This document shows, in pieces, positions 1-9,348 of a stretch of DNA of 64,000 bases. Under the pieces are notes generated by a model, which did not search any database, was not told the DNA's origin, and saw only the letters and a list, made by a program, of their open reading frames with translations. Each line of letters opens with the position of its first letter. Within the stretch, counting starts at the first letter, position 1. The stretch is from an uncultured Selenomonas sp. (GTDB lineage: Bacteria > Bacillota > Negativicutes > Selenomonadales > Selenomonadaceae), in the NCBI GenBank assembly GCA_947167105.1, contig CAMVGU010000016.1, positions 1 to 64,000 on the forward strand, given 5' to 3'. The position numbers and the translations under genes are program-made.

Positions 1-60
1 GGCTTGAATCATGTTGCATGATTCATCTTGCATTGTTTAGTTTTCAAGGAACAACCTGGC
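1..60 (-). other. Probable rRNA operon leader (boxA-like region); the rRNA gene itself would lie left of the window
   Basis: Minus strand reads GTTGTTCCTTGAAAACTAAACAATGCAAGATGAATC, the antitermination-leader type found near Firmicutes rRNA genes, downstream of two strong promoters. Confidence 0.6.
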
Positions 61-97
61 CGTTTCTCCAGCCCTGCTCTCGTTAGAAAGCTTATTT

Positions 98-126
98 ATT
101 ATACCCTGCCGCTCGCAGTATGTCAA
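98..126 (-). promoter_or_regulatory. Sigma-A promoter, proximal of a tandem pair for a stable RNA operon
   Basis: Minus: TTGACA-17 nt-TATAAT, both hexamers consensus. Confidence 0.8.
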
Positions 127-219
127 GCACTTTTTGAATTTCTTTTGCTGCCAACCAAGGCGCTATTTAATGAAGGAAACTCACTAGCGTACTTGCCGTA
201 ACTTGCGGCGACTTGTAAT

Positions 220-248
220 ATGATACAGGCTTTTGCATATCTTGTCAA
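220..248 (-). promoter_or_regulatory. Sigma-A promoter, distal of the tandem pair
   Basis: Minus: TTGACA-17 nt-TATCAT. Confidence 0.7.
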
Positions 249-309
249 CAGTTTTTTAGGGTCGTGTGATTTTTTTTGCCACGAAGCCTCCCCAATGCTG
301 TTTTCGCAG

Positions 310-546
310 TTACCGCAGCACCAATAAAACAATTACCCCCGGTATGCCAAAGACGCCTGCAATCAACGCTTTCAGGAATGTTATCTCGATACCAGCACCA
401 AACAGGTCTGCTACCCACAGCAGGATGGCACCGGCAAGGCTATTAGTCACTAATTTCCAGGCCAATTTCAAAGGCAGCGAGATAAGCTTAGCCAGCAGGC
501 AAAGCACAAGGACGCCTACAGCAAAAGCCACTATCAGTTCTAACAT
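310..546 (-). CDS. Pro-sigmaK processing inhibitor BofA family protein
   Basis: 78 aa, two hydrophobic segments, directly downstream of recR. Confidence 0.7.
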   Translation of the reverse strand: MLELIVAFAVGVLVLCLLAKLISLPLKLAWKLVTNSLAGAILLWVADLFGAGIEITFLKALIAGVFGIPGVIVLLVLR

Positions 547-1146
547 TCAGATTTCCCTTCGATTTTCCATTGCTTTGGAGAGTGTGACCTCATCCGCATA
601 CTCCAGATCCCCGCCAACAGGCAGGCCCCGTGCAATACGCGTAACTTTGATGCCCATGGGCTTAAGCATTTTCGCAATATACATAGCCGTTGCCTCACCC
701 TCTACATTAGGATTAGTGGCCATGATGACTTCCTGCACCTGTTCATCTGCCAGGCGCATCAGCAATTCGCGCACGCGGATATCGCCAGGCCCTATCCCTT
801 CCAGAGGCGAGAGCGCACCATGCAATACATGATACACGCCGTGATAATCCCGCATGCGCTCCATCGCAGCCACATCCTGGGGCTGTTCCACCACGCAGAT
901 GACAGAGTGATCCCGCTCCGCGGATGCGCAAATGGCGCACGGGTTGCAATCACTCAAATTGAAGCAGGTATTGCAAAAGCCGATTTTTTCCTTTGCTTCA
1001 ATGATAGCCCCGGCCAGTGCCTTGGCAGACTGGGCATCCATATCCAGCACGTGATATGCCAGCCGTACTGCCGTCTTGGCACCAATGCCCGGCAAGGCAC
1101 GGAAATGCTCAATGAGCTTTGCGAGAGGTGCAATATATTCCGACAC
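547..1146 (-). CDS. recR: Recombination protein RecR
   Basis: [24 protein letters not shown]; CxxC zinc motif; Toprim segment [15 protein letters not shown]. Confidence 0.97.
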   Translation of the reverse strand: MSEYIAPLAKLIEHFRALPGIGAKTAVRLAYHVLDMDAQSAKALAGAIIEAKEKIGFCNTCFNLSDCNPCAICASAERDHSVICVVEQPQDVAAMERMRDYHGVYHVLHGALSPLEGIGPGDIRVRELLMRLADEQVQEVIMATNPNVEGEATAMYIAKMLKPMGIKVTRIARGLPVGGDLEYADEVTLSKAMENRREI

Positions 1147-1155
1147 AGCCGCTCC

Positions 1156-1497
1156 TTAAAAAAGTCCCGGTGGCAGGCCCAAGCCACCCGTTAGTTTCTG
1201 CATCTCAGCAGCCATCATATTGTCTACTTTCTTCGTAGATTCATTGAAGGCAGCCATCAGCAAATCCTGCAGCATCTCCACATCCTCCGGATCAACCGCA
1301 GACGGATCGATAATAAGCTGCTGCACCTGCTTCTCGCCGTCCATCACAATTTTCACCGCACCGCCGCCGGAGGTTGCCTCCACAGTCTTCCGCTTCAGCT
1401 CATCCTGCATCTTTTTCATTTCGTTCTGCATCTTCTGGACTTTTTTCATCATACCGGCCATATTGCCCATATTGCCCATGCCACCAAACATAGTCAT
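1156..1497 (-). CDS. YbaB/EbfC family nucleoid-associated protein
   Basis: GNMAGMMKKVQKMQNEMKKMQDELKRKTVEATSGGGAVKIVMDG; start trimmed to the ATG after a GAGAGGAG ribosome site. Confidence 0.95.
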   Translation of the reverse strand: MTMFGGMGNMGNMAGMMKKVQKMQNEMKKMQDELKRKTVEATSGGGAVKIVMDGEKQVQQLIIDPSAVDPEDVEMLQDLLMAAFNESTKKVDNMMAAEMQKLTGGLGLPPGLF

Positions 1498-1553
1498 GCT
1501 CCTCTCTAAAATAAATAAAACTGCTATTAGACTACCAAAAAGACTGTCGGCTG

Positions 1554-3287
1554 TCAATTTTCTTCTTCCACCGCCACGATATTATCACCAAATATCTGCA
1601 CAGCCGCATCCAAAGCAGGCGGACGTTCCTCCTGCGGAACCTCGATATGCGTGGTTCCAGGCTCCGGCACAGGCTCCGGTTTAGAAGGCTTTTTTGGGGG
1701 TGACGGAGGTGCTGGCGGCAGATCTTCGCCACGCGCCACAAGCTGCAGCGGACGCCCGGCCAATTCAGCCAGGATTTCTTCCAGCGTCCTGCGGTAATTG
1801 CGCATGGTCAGCGATGCCATCAGGGAGCTGCTGAAACGTATGTGGAAATGACTATCCCCAAGCCCTGCGAAACGGCCTCCCCCCTGCAGGCAGGCAAGTA
1901 TCTGCGGTTTGTTTCGCTGCTGCAAAGTCTGCAATAACTGCTGCCAAAGCTCATGTCCCTGACCATCAATGACAGCAGCCGGAGCAGTTTCTGGCCTGGC
2001 AGCAGAAACCGGTGCTGCCGCTGCCCGGGCAGCAACCTGACGCAGCGGCTTCACCGCAGCAGGAGCAGCCGCTGCACCTTTGGCAACAGCCGCACTTAAT
2101 TGCGCCAGTTGCGCTTCCAACTGGGCAAGCCGTGCTTCACTTGCCGCACCTTGCCCGGAGGCTTGCTGCCCGATAGTTCCTGCTGCCGGGCTTGCTGCAG
2201 CCACTTCCCCCCGGCACAGCTCCAGCAATGCCACCTCCACTGCAATACGCGGCTGCGGCGACCACTTCATTTCCGTCATGGCCCCGTGCAGACGTGTCAG
2301 CATCTGCATTAGCTGCTCCGGCTGAAAGAATCCGGCCTGCTCCTGCAGCGTGGCCTCCTGTTCGTCGTACAGATCCAGCTTGCCCAGGCTGCCGGCAGCC
2401 TGAAAAATCATCAGGCTGCGCAAATGCAATGCCAGCTCCACCAGCACCTGCTTCAGATCCTTGCCCTCCCGCAGCAAGTCTGCCAATAGAGAGAGAGCAT
2501 CTTGTGCCTTGCGGGCCGCCAGTGCCGCTGTCAGCTTATAGATCCACTCATGCCCGACCAGCCCCATGATCTGGCGTACACGCTCCGCCGTAATCTCTGC
2601 CTCAGCCAAGGAAGCGCATTGATCCAGCAAGGAAAGCGCATCCCGCAGGCCGCCGTCTGCTTGCAGGGCAATAAGCGCCAGGGCTTCCGGCTCTGCAGTC
2701 AATTTCATTGCCTGAGCAACCTGTGCCAGCCGCGTTTCAATTTCCTGTGTGCCGATGCGACGAAAATCATAGCGCTGGCAGCGAGACTGGATGGTGGCCG
2801 GTACCTTATGGGCCTCAGTAGTGGCCAGTATAAAAACCACATGTTCCGGCGGCTCTTCCAAGGTCTTCAGTAAAGCGTTGAATGCCTCCGTCGTCAGCAT
2901 ATGGACTTCATCAATGATATAAACTTTATAGCGCCCGTCCACCGGTGCGAACTTCACCGTCTCGCGTAAATCCCGGATTTCATCTATGCCGCGGTTCGAG
3001 GCAGCATCAATTTCAAAAACATCCAGGGATGTCCCCTCTGCAATCTTGCGGCAGGCAGTGCACTCGCCGCAGGGTTCCGGCGTAGGCCCATGCTCGCAGT
3101 TCAGCCCGCGGGCAAAAATCTTTGCCGTACTGGTCTTGCCTGTTCCGCGCGGGCCTGAAAAAAGGTAAGCATGGCCGATGCGCCCGCTCGTAATGGCAGA
3201 TGAAAGCGTGCGGCTGATATGCTCCTGCCCTACCAGGTCACTGAATTTTTCCGGACGCCATTTACGGTATAAAGCTACATAGGCCAT
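1554..3287 (-). CDS. dnaX: DNA polymerase III subunit gamma/tau
   Basis: MAYVALYRKWRPEKFSDLVGQEHISRTL; Walker A GPRGTGKT; zinc cysteines; start trimmed from 3362. Confidence 0.97.
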   Translation of the reverse strand: MAYVALYRKWRPEKFSDLVGQEHISRTLSSAITSGRIGHAYLFSGPRGTGKTSTAKIFARGLNCEHGPTPEPCGECTACRKIAEGTSLDVFEIDAASNRGIDEIRDLRETVKFAPVDGRYKVYIIDEVHMLTTEAFNALLKTLEEPPEHVVFILATTEAHKVPATIQSRCQRYDFRRIGTQEIETRLAQVAQAMKLTAEPEALALIALQADGGLRDALSLLDQCASLAEAEITAERVRQIMGLVGHEWIYKLTAALAARKAQDALSLLADLLREGKDLKQVLVELALHLRSLMIFQAAGSLGKLDLYDEQEATLQEQAGFFQPEQLMQMLTRLHGAMTEMKWSPQPRIAVEVALLELCRGEVAAASPAAGTIGQQASGQGAASEARLAQLEAQLAQLSAAVAKGAAAAPAAVKPLRQVAARAAAAPVSAARPETAPAAVIDGQGHELWQQLLQTLQQRNKPQILACLQGGGRFAGLGDSHFHIRFSSSLMASLTMRNYRRTLEEILAELAGRPLQLVARGEDLPPAPPSPPKKPSKPEPVPEPGTTHIEVPQEERPPALDAAVQIFGDNIVAVEEEN

Positions 3288-3301
3288 AGACTCCACCTCG
3301 C

Positions 3302-3334
3302 AAAAATGAGGGCGCGAAACCGCGCCCTCATAGT
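3302..3334 (-). terminator. Intrinsic terminator after SRP RNA
   Basis: Perfect hairpin GAGGGCGCG-GTTT-CGCGCCCTC followed by ATTTTTG on minus. Confidence 0.75.
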
Positions 3335-3361
3335 ATCCACAAACTTTTTCACGTCGAACCA

Positions 3362-3472
3362 CAGCTCCCAGGCGACCTCACGGCACACGGAACGGTTCGC
3401 TTATCGCTGCTTCCTTCCGGACCTGACGAGGTTCACGAGGTCCCATTGCGCGAGACCTGAACGCTGCGGCCC
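3362..3472 (-). ncRNA. ffs: Small bacterial signal recognition particle RNA (4.5S-like)
   Basis: Minus contains GTCAGGTCCGGAAGGAAGCAGCGATAAGCGAACC; complementary ends CCGCAGC/GCTGTGG; adjacent to dnaX. Confidence 0.92.
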
Positions 3473-3505
3473 GACCTGAAAAAGTTTTATCTGCCAAATA
3501 AAAAA

Positions 3506-3596
3506 TGGCGGAGAGTGAGAGATTCGAACTCTCGGTACAGTATCACCGTACACACGCTTTCCAGGCGTGCTCCTTCAACCACTCGGACAACTCTCC
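3506..3596 (-). tRNA. tRNA-Ser (anticodon GGA)
   Basis: GGAGAGT...ACTCTCC acceptor stem with encoded GCCA end; anticodon loop CTGGAAA; long variable arm. Confidence 0.95.
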
Positions 3597-3658
3597 ACTG
3601 TGCTCTCAAAAAGAAGCTATTCAATTCTTGCTCGCGCTTGCCGCTCGCAACGATATAA

Positions 3659-3688
3659 AGTATAGCACTCATGCACATGCGCTGTCAA
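3659..3688 (-). promoter_or_regulatory. Promoter for tRNA-Ser
   Basis: Minus: TTGACA-18 nt-TATACT. Confidence 0.7.
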
Positions 3689-3765
3689 GCACTTTTTCAA
3701 AAAAGCAAAAAATCCCCAGGCGGGAAACAAGCCGCCGCCCGCCCAGCCAGCATATCAACAGGGTT

Positions 3766-4404
3766 TCAGAAAAACTCATCAACTGCCAGCACTACCCGGA
3801 AGGAGCCGAAGGCAGTGTATATGCGCAGGCAAAGCTGCCTGCTGCCATGGGGCTGCACATCCTCACCGGAACGCGGCAACCCAAGCTCCGCATTAATCTT
3901 CCTGCGCGCCAGATCCACCGTAAAGATGCCATTGATGACATTCAGGAATTCTTCCAGACTGTCCACAGCCAATTCATCAATTTCCGGAAGTTCCTCCTCA
4001 CTGTAGCGGCGCGCTAATTCCAGAAAGACCGGATCCCTTGCCACAAGTCCAGTCACCAGGCTTATATCACCGCCAATGCCCTGGGAAGATGCACGACCCT
4101 CACCCTCAACGTAGTCCTCGGCAAGTACGGGACTCACCACAGCCTCCGTATGCATGAACTTATTCATGGAGTCCAGAAAGAGCTCCATGTAGTCAGAGTA
4201 CAGCTCCAACTCTTCGTCCCAGGCACCGCCCGCAGCACGCCCGACTGCGGTGCGCACGGGGCGAGGGTCGATCTCAACATCATCCGTTATCAGGTGTGCC
4301 AGAGTGGCACCGTCCTCCTCGGCCTTGTGCATCAGCTCCTGCATCTCATCCGTGGAATGGTTGCCTTGGTTCATCAAGCACTGAGCTATGTTGAATTCAC
4401 CCAT
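3766..4404 (-). CDS. CheX-like chemotaxis protein
   Basis: Acidic ~213 aa protein overlapping a CheY-type regulator; segment SLEEFLNVINGIFTVDLARR. Confidence 0.5.
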   Translation of the reverse strand: MGEFNIAQCLMNQGNHSTDEMQELMHKAEEDGATLAHLITDDVEIDPRPVRTAVGRAAGGAWDEELELYSDYMELFLDSMNKFMHTEAVVSPVLAEDYVEGEGRASSQGIGGDISLVTGLVARDPVFLELARRYSEEELPEIDELAVDSLEEFLNVINGIFTVDLARRKINAELGLPRSGEDVQPHGSRQLCLRIYTAFGSFRVVLAVDEFF

Positions 4405-4780
4405 CGGCCTCCACCTTCTTTCGGATGGATTCCACAACCTTCTTTATCTGTTCGCTCTGATAGGGCTTCTGGATGAATTCCATAGCACCCATCTTCAGGG
4501 TCGTCATCAATTTCTGCGGTGAACCTGCTGAAGAGAGCATTACAACGGGTATCTCAGGACTCACCTCCTTAATGACCTGCAGTGCCTCAATGCCGCCAAC
4601 CTCCGGCATAACGATATCGAGGAACACGCAGTCCGGCATCTCCTGCATCACCAGCATCACGGACTCCTTGCCATTCTCTGCCTCGATGACCTCGCAATCC
4701 AGGGCTTCCAGCTCTGACCGAAGTTTCTTGCGCAAAAGCTTAGAGTCATCCGTGATGAGTATCTTCAATTTCCTATCCAA
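4397..4780 (-). CDS. Single-domain response regulator (CheY-like)
   Basis: KILITDDSKLLRKKL...CVFLDIVMPEVGG...KPYQ receiver motifs. Confidence 0.93.
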   Translation of the reverse strand: MDRKLKILITDDSKLLRKKLRSELEALDCEVIEAENGKESVMLVMQEMPDCVFLDIVMPEVGGIEALQVIKEVSPEIPVVMLSSAGSPQKLMTTLKMGAMEFIQKPYQSEQIKKVVESIRKKVEADG

Positions 4781-4905
4781 ATCTGCCGCCTCCCCAGCTG
4801 CAATATATCTATCCTATAATTGCTTGGTGCTTAATTCGTCATAGATGCTGCCTTTTCCTTCTCCATGGGAGAAAAAAACCTTTCCCGGAGGAAATATGCG
4901 AAATG

Positions 4906-6105
4906 TCACCATACAAAGAGCCCGGCAATGGCTGCCGAAAGCAGGGAAACCAGTACGCCGGAAAGCATCATGTAGCCGGCATTATGGGAAATGAGCTGGC
5001 TCTTGCCCTCATCCAGCATGCCCTTGAGAACTCCAAGGGTCATGCCCAGTGTTCCGAAATTGGCAAAGCTCGTGATAAAGGTTGTAAGCACGCACTGCAT
5101 ATGACGGCTATAGTCCTCGAACAAATCCTGGACCTGCAGCATCACAACGAATTCATTCGTGATGAGCTTTGTCCCCATGTATTGCCCCAGTATAAAGGCC
5201 TCATGCACATCCAGGCCAGTCAGCCAGGCAAAGGGGAACATAATGATACCCAGCATGTTCTCCAGTGTAAAGTCCGTATGCAGCAACATCAGCAGCTTGT
5301 CAACCAAGGCTGCCAGCGCAACAAAGGCAATGACATTAGCGCAGATTATCAATACCAGGCGCCCTGCCCCCACTATGGAATTGCCCAAAAACGAAAAGAA
5401 TGGCTCTCGCTGCTTACCGCCATCAGTAATTCTTGCTATGATGTCTTCTTCCTCGGAGATCTTCACCGGATGCAAGATATTAGTGACAATAAGGGCATTG
5501 ATGATATTCAGCGGTATCGCCGTCATAATGAACTCCGCCGGCATAATGCTTGAATATATGCCTATCATGGCCGCCGTCACGCAGCTCATGGACATCATCG
5601 CGAGTGTCAGGCAGCGGTCGGCTTTCATGCGTTTCAGCTGCAAGCTGGAGATCGCCAGAGCATCAACATTGCCCAGGAACATCATCTCAATCGCAAAAAA
5701 TGACTCAAATTTAGGCTGATGTGTCAAGAGGGCCAATGCCTTGCCTGCCCATTTAATGATAAAAGGCAGCACGCCGATATATGTCAGCACATCGAACATT
5801 GGCACAACCAGCAGAATTGGCAGCAGGGCAGAAGTGAAGAAGTTCATCTGCTTCACGTGCACCCAGTCAGGAAACGCAAAGGCTATGCCATCATAGGCAA
5901 CGCTGAACAGCCAGACGAAAGCTGATGCCATGCCGCTGACAATTTCACGGCCAAAGGAAAACGAGGACAGGAACCAGGCAATTACCAGGTTCAGAACCAG
6001 CAGAGTGCTGACACCACGCCAGTTGATCTCCTTGCGCCGCTTGGACAAAAGGACACCTACGGCCAAAAAGACCAGGATGCCCAAAATATTCACTGCAAAA
6101 TACAT
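4906..6105 (-). CDS. Concentrative nucleoside transporter, NupC/CNT family
   Basis: Polytopic protein; GNVDALAIS, NEFVV and SFANFGTLG motifs; next to nucleoside catabolism genes. Confidence 0.88.
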   Translation of the reverse strand: MYFAVNILGILVFLAVGVLLSKRRKEINWRGVSTLLVLNLVIAWFLSSFSFGREIVSGMASAFVWLFSVAYDGIAFAFPDWVHVKQMNFFTSALLPILLVVPMFDVLTYIGVLPFIIKWAGKALALLTHQPKFESFFAIEMMFLGNVDALAISSLQLKRMKADRCLTLAMMSMSCVTAAMIGIYSSIMPAEFIMTAIPLNIINALIVTNILHPVKISEEEDIIARITDGGKQREPFFSFLGNSIVGAGRLVLIICANVIAFVALAALVDKLLMLLHTDFTLENMLGIIMFPFAWLTGLDVHEAFILGQYMGTKLITNEFVVMLQVQDLFEDYSRHMQCVLTTFITSFANFGTLGMTLGVLKGMLDEGKSQLISHNAGYMMLSGVLVSLLSAAIAGLFVW

Positions 6106-6159
6106 TTGACGACTCCCCTTACAATCCCACTATTCATTTGCCCCCAAAAATAAATTCTC

Positions 6160-7482
6160 TCAATATCTCTCAACTGTATCTTTCTCAACCCGCGCATAAA
6201 CCAGCGGCTTCTCCCCCGGCTGCTCACTGCCAATCTGCACTGCCTCGCGGTACATGCGCTCAGCTTCATCCAGCATCTTCTCCCTGGACGTATACAGGGT
6301 GACAAGGCTCTCACCTCGCCGCACCGCCTCACCTTTCTTCTTATGCAGCACCAGCCCTGCCGAAAAATCTATCCCGCTGTCCTTGGTCTCCCGCCCGGCT
6401 CCCAACACAACCGAGACCACACCTACGCCCTCTGCATTCATATTCGTAATGAAGCCGTCTGTTTCAGCCAGTACTTCACGCTTATACGGTGCCTGTGGAA
6501 ATTGCGAGTAATCACGCAACACGGAGTCATCGCCTCCCTGTGCGCGTACCATGCTGCAGAAAGTCTCGAAGGCGCTGCCATCTGCGACAGCCTGCTCTGC
6601 CAGTTTGCGGCACTCTTCCGGCGTGCCCTTGCCGATAACATAGAGCATAGCTTCTGCAAGCTGCAGAGAAACTTCCCTGAGATCCTCCGGGCCTTGCCCC
6701 TTCAGTACATCCATGGCTTCCATTACTTCCAGGCTATTGCCAATACTGCAGCCAAGGGGGGTGTCCATATCAGTAATAAATGCCACCGTATGCCGGCCAG
6801 CCCCCTCGCCGATAGCAACCATGGCCTGGGCCAGCTTGATGGAATCATCAAGGGTCTTCATAAAGGCACCTGAGCCTGTCTTCACATCAAGCACAATGCA
6901 GTCCGAGCCGGCTGCCAGCTTCTTGCTCATAATGGAGGACGCAATCAGGGGAATTGAGTCCACAGTCGCAGTCACATCCCTTAGCGCATAGAGTTTCTTG
7001 TCTGCCGTGGCTAGATTGCCCGACTGTCCAATGATGCTGAGACCGCATTTGTTTACAACATCAAAGAACTCCCCCCGCCCCAGCACTGTACGGTAGCCCG
7101 GAATAGATTCGAGCTTATCGACTGTGCCACCGGTATGACCAAGGCCACGGCCGCTCATCTTCGCAACCTTGCCGCCACAGGCCGCAACAATCGGAGTTAC
7201 AATCAGGGTAGTCTTGTCGCCGACACCGCCGGTGGAATGCTTGTCAACTTTCTTGCCGGGGATGGCAGAAAGATCAATCATGTCGCCGGAATGGGCCATG
7301 CACAGAGTGAGCTCGGTGGTTTCCTCATCCGTCATACCACGGAACCAGATTGCCATCAGCAAAGCAGACATCTGGTAGTCAGGAATCTCCCCCCTGACAT
7401 AGCCCCCCACCGTGAAGGCGATTTCCTCCTTGGTGAGGGCTTCTCCATGCTTCTTCTTTGTAATCAGGTCATACATTCTCAT
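6160..7482 (-). CDS. pdp: Pyrimidine-nucleoside phosphorylase
   Basis: MRMYDLITKKKHGEALTKEEI...KVDKHSTGGVGDKTTL signature. Confidence 0.95.
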   Translation of the reverse strand: MRMYDLITKKKHGEALTKEEIAFTVGGYVRGEIPDYQMSALLMAIWFRGMTDEETTELTLCMAHSGDMIDLSAIPGKKVDKHSTGGVGDKTTLIVTPIVAACGGKVAKMSGRGLGHTGGTVDKLESIPGYRTVLGRGEFFDVVNKCGLSIIGQSGNLATADKKLYALRDVTATVDSIPLIASSIMSKKLAAGSDCIVLDVKTGSGAFMKTLDDSIKLAQAMVAIGEGAGRHTVAFITDMDTPLGCSIGNSLEVMEAMDVLKGQGPEDLREVSLQLAEAMLYVIGKGTPEECRKLAEQAVADGSAFETFCSMVRAQGGDDSVLRDYSQFPQAPYKREVLAETDGFITNMNAEGVGVVSVVLGAGRETKDSGIDFSAGLVLHKKKGEAVRRGESLVTLYTSREKMLDEAERMYREAVQIGSEQPGEKPLVYARVEKDTVERY

Positions 7483-7502
7483 TGCAATCTATCTCCACTC
7501 TG

Positions 7503-8681
7503 TCATTTAAGGATACGCGGCAACAAGCTCTCTCCCTTTGTCTTCAAGTCGGCTCCGAACATATCCGCTACAGTAGCGCCAATCATTGCAAAAGTCGGAT
7601 AGGTACCCAGATTCACCCCGGCCTTGATCTGCTCGCCGTAAATCAGCAGCGGCACGTATTCCCGTGTATGGTCTGTACCGGGGGCACCAGGGTCGCAGCC
7701 GTGGTCGGCGGTAATCATCAGCACATCACCGGGACGCATCTTCGCTATGAACTCACCCAACTGCCTATCAAAAACGGCAGCGGCCCTAGCATAGCCGTCA
7801 ATATCGCGACGGTGGCCATAGGTCATATCAAAATCCACCAGGTTCACGAAGCATAGCCCCTCGAAATCTTCCTCCATGACCTTCAAGGTTTTTTCCATGC
7901 CGTCCACATTATCCTTATTGATGCCAAGGGAGCGGCTTACAGAGCGGCCCGCAAAAATGTCAGAAATCTTGCCGACGCCGATGGTCGCCAGCCCATTGCG
8001 GGCCAGTGCATCCAGTACCGTATCCCCCGTTGGATTCAATGAGAAATCATGCCGCCGCGGGGTGCGTTCATAATTCGGATAATGGCCAATAAAGGGCCTG
8101 GCAATCACACGGCCGACACCATGCTCACCTTGCAGGATTTCACGAGCCTGACGGCAATATTTATAAAGTTCTTCCACCGGCACATGCTCCTCATGGGCCG
8201 CCACCTGGAAAACACTGTCTGCGGAGGTATAGACAATCAAGTCACCGGTCTTTTCATGCTCCTGCCCATAGTCATGGATAACTGCCGTGCCGGAATAAGG
8301 CTTGTTGCAGAGAATTCTGCGACCCCACGCCTTTTCAACCTTCGCGAGCAGGTCTGCAGGAAATCCTTCAGGGTATGTGGGCAGCGACTGCTCAGAGACA
8401 ATGCCCGCAATCTCCCAATGACCAATGGTGGTATCCTTGCCCCGGGAGAGCTCACGCAGGCGGGCAAAAGAGCCGATAGGACTAGCCACTGGCGTACCGC
8501 AACCAACACCATCAATATTGAAAAGACCCAGCTTTTCCATATTGGGCGTAGCGTATTCGGGCGAGGCAGCAATACTCCTCAGCGTATTGCAAACACCATC
8601 ACCGAACTCCGCAGCGTCCGGCTCAGAGCCGATACCGTAACTGTCAAGCACAATAATAAAAGCACGCTTGATTCTGCTCAT
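7503..8681 (-). CDS. deoB: Phosphopentomutase
   Basis: MSRIKRAFIIVLDSYGIGSEPDAAEFGD...TADHGCDPGAPGTDHTREYVPLL; start trimmed. Confidence 0.96.
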   Translation of the reverse strand: MSRIKRAFIIVLDSYGIGSEPDAAEFGDGVCNTLRSIAASPEYATPNMEKLGLFNIDGVGCGTPVASPIGSFARLRELSRGKDTTIGHWEIAGIVSEQSLPTYPEGFPADLLAKVEKAWGRRILCNKPYSGTAVIHDYGQEHEKTGDLIVYTSADSVFQVAAHEEHVPVEELYKYCRQAREILQGEHGVGRVIARPFIGHYPNYERTPRRHDFSLNPTGDTVLDALARNGLATIGVGKISDIFAGRSVSRSLGINKDNVDGMEKTLKVMEEDFEGLCFVNLVDFDMTYGHRRDIDGYARAAAVFDRQLGEFIAKMRPGDVLMITADHGCDPGAPGTDHTREYVPLLIYGEQIKAGVNLGTYPTFAMIGATVADMFGADLKTKGESLLPRILK

Positions 8682-9334
8682 CCCATTTCCTCCTTCAGCA
8701 CCTTCACGGCTGCGCTGGCTCCCAGGCGCGTACATCCGGCTGCCAGGAATGCTTCCATTTCCTGGCGGGTATGGATGCCGCCCGCAGCCTTCATCTGCAC
8801 CCGCGGGCCAATATGCTCCCTGAATAGCTTGATATCCGCCAAAGTCGCGCCTGCCGTGCCGAAGCCGGTGGAGGTCTTGATGAAATCTGCGCCGCCCTCG
8901 GTCACGCACCGGCATGCCGCAATCTTTTCTTCTTCGGTCAGGAAACATGTCTCTACGATGACCTTCAGCACACGCTCGCCGCACAGTGCCTTCAGCGCCT
9001 TGATTTCATCAGTCACATATTTCGTGTCCCCTGACTTCAATGCGCCTATATTGATGACCATATCTATTTCTGCGGCACCATCCGCAAGTGCCTGGGCTGT
9101 CTCTGCCAGCTTTGCCGCCGTCGAACAGTTGCCGTTCGGGAAACCGACCACTGTTGCGGCCTTAACTGCCTCACCGTAGGTCTGCCTGATGCGGGCAATG
9201 AAGCAACTGGGCACCATTACCGTCGCCGTATGGTATGCCTTTGCTTCCTCGCAGATACGCTGGATTTCTGACCAGGTAGCTGTCTGCTTCAGGAGCGTAT
9301 GGTCTACTGTAGCTAAAATCTCTGCTGCCTGCAT
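8678..9334 (-). CDS. deoC: Deoxyribose-phosphate aldolase
   Basis: DHTLLKQTATW...VIVETCFLTEEEK...FIKTSTGFGTAGATL; ATGA overlap with deoB. Confidence 0.96.
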   Translation of the reverse strand: MQAAEILATVDHTLLKQTATWSEIQRICEEAKAYHTATVMVPSCFIARIRQTYGEAVKAATVVGFPNGNCSTAAKLAETAQALADGAAEIDMVINIGALKSGDTKYVTDEIKALKALCGERVLKVIVETCFLTEEEKIAACRCVTEGGADFIKTSTGFGTAGATLADIKLFREHIGPRVQMKAAGGIHTRQEMEAFLAAGCTRLGASAAVKVLKEEMG

Positions 9335-9348
9335 ATCGCTGCCTCCTC

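Noticed and set aside
1554-3287. dnaX slippery site as producer of a classical E. coli-like gamma subunit
   Set aside because: The slip point is only about 40 codons before the normal stop, so the product would keep nearly all domains
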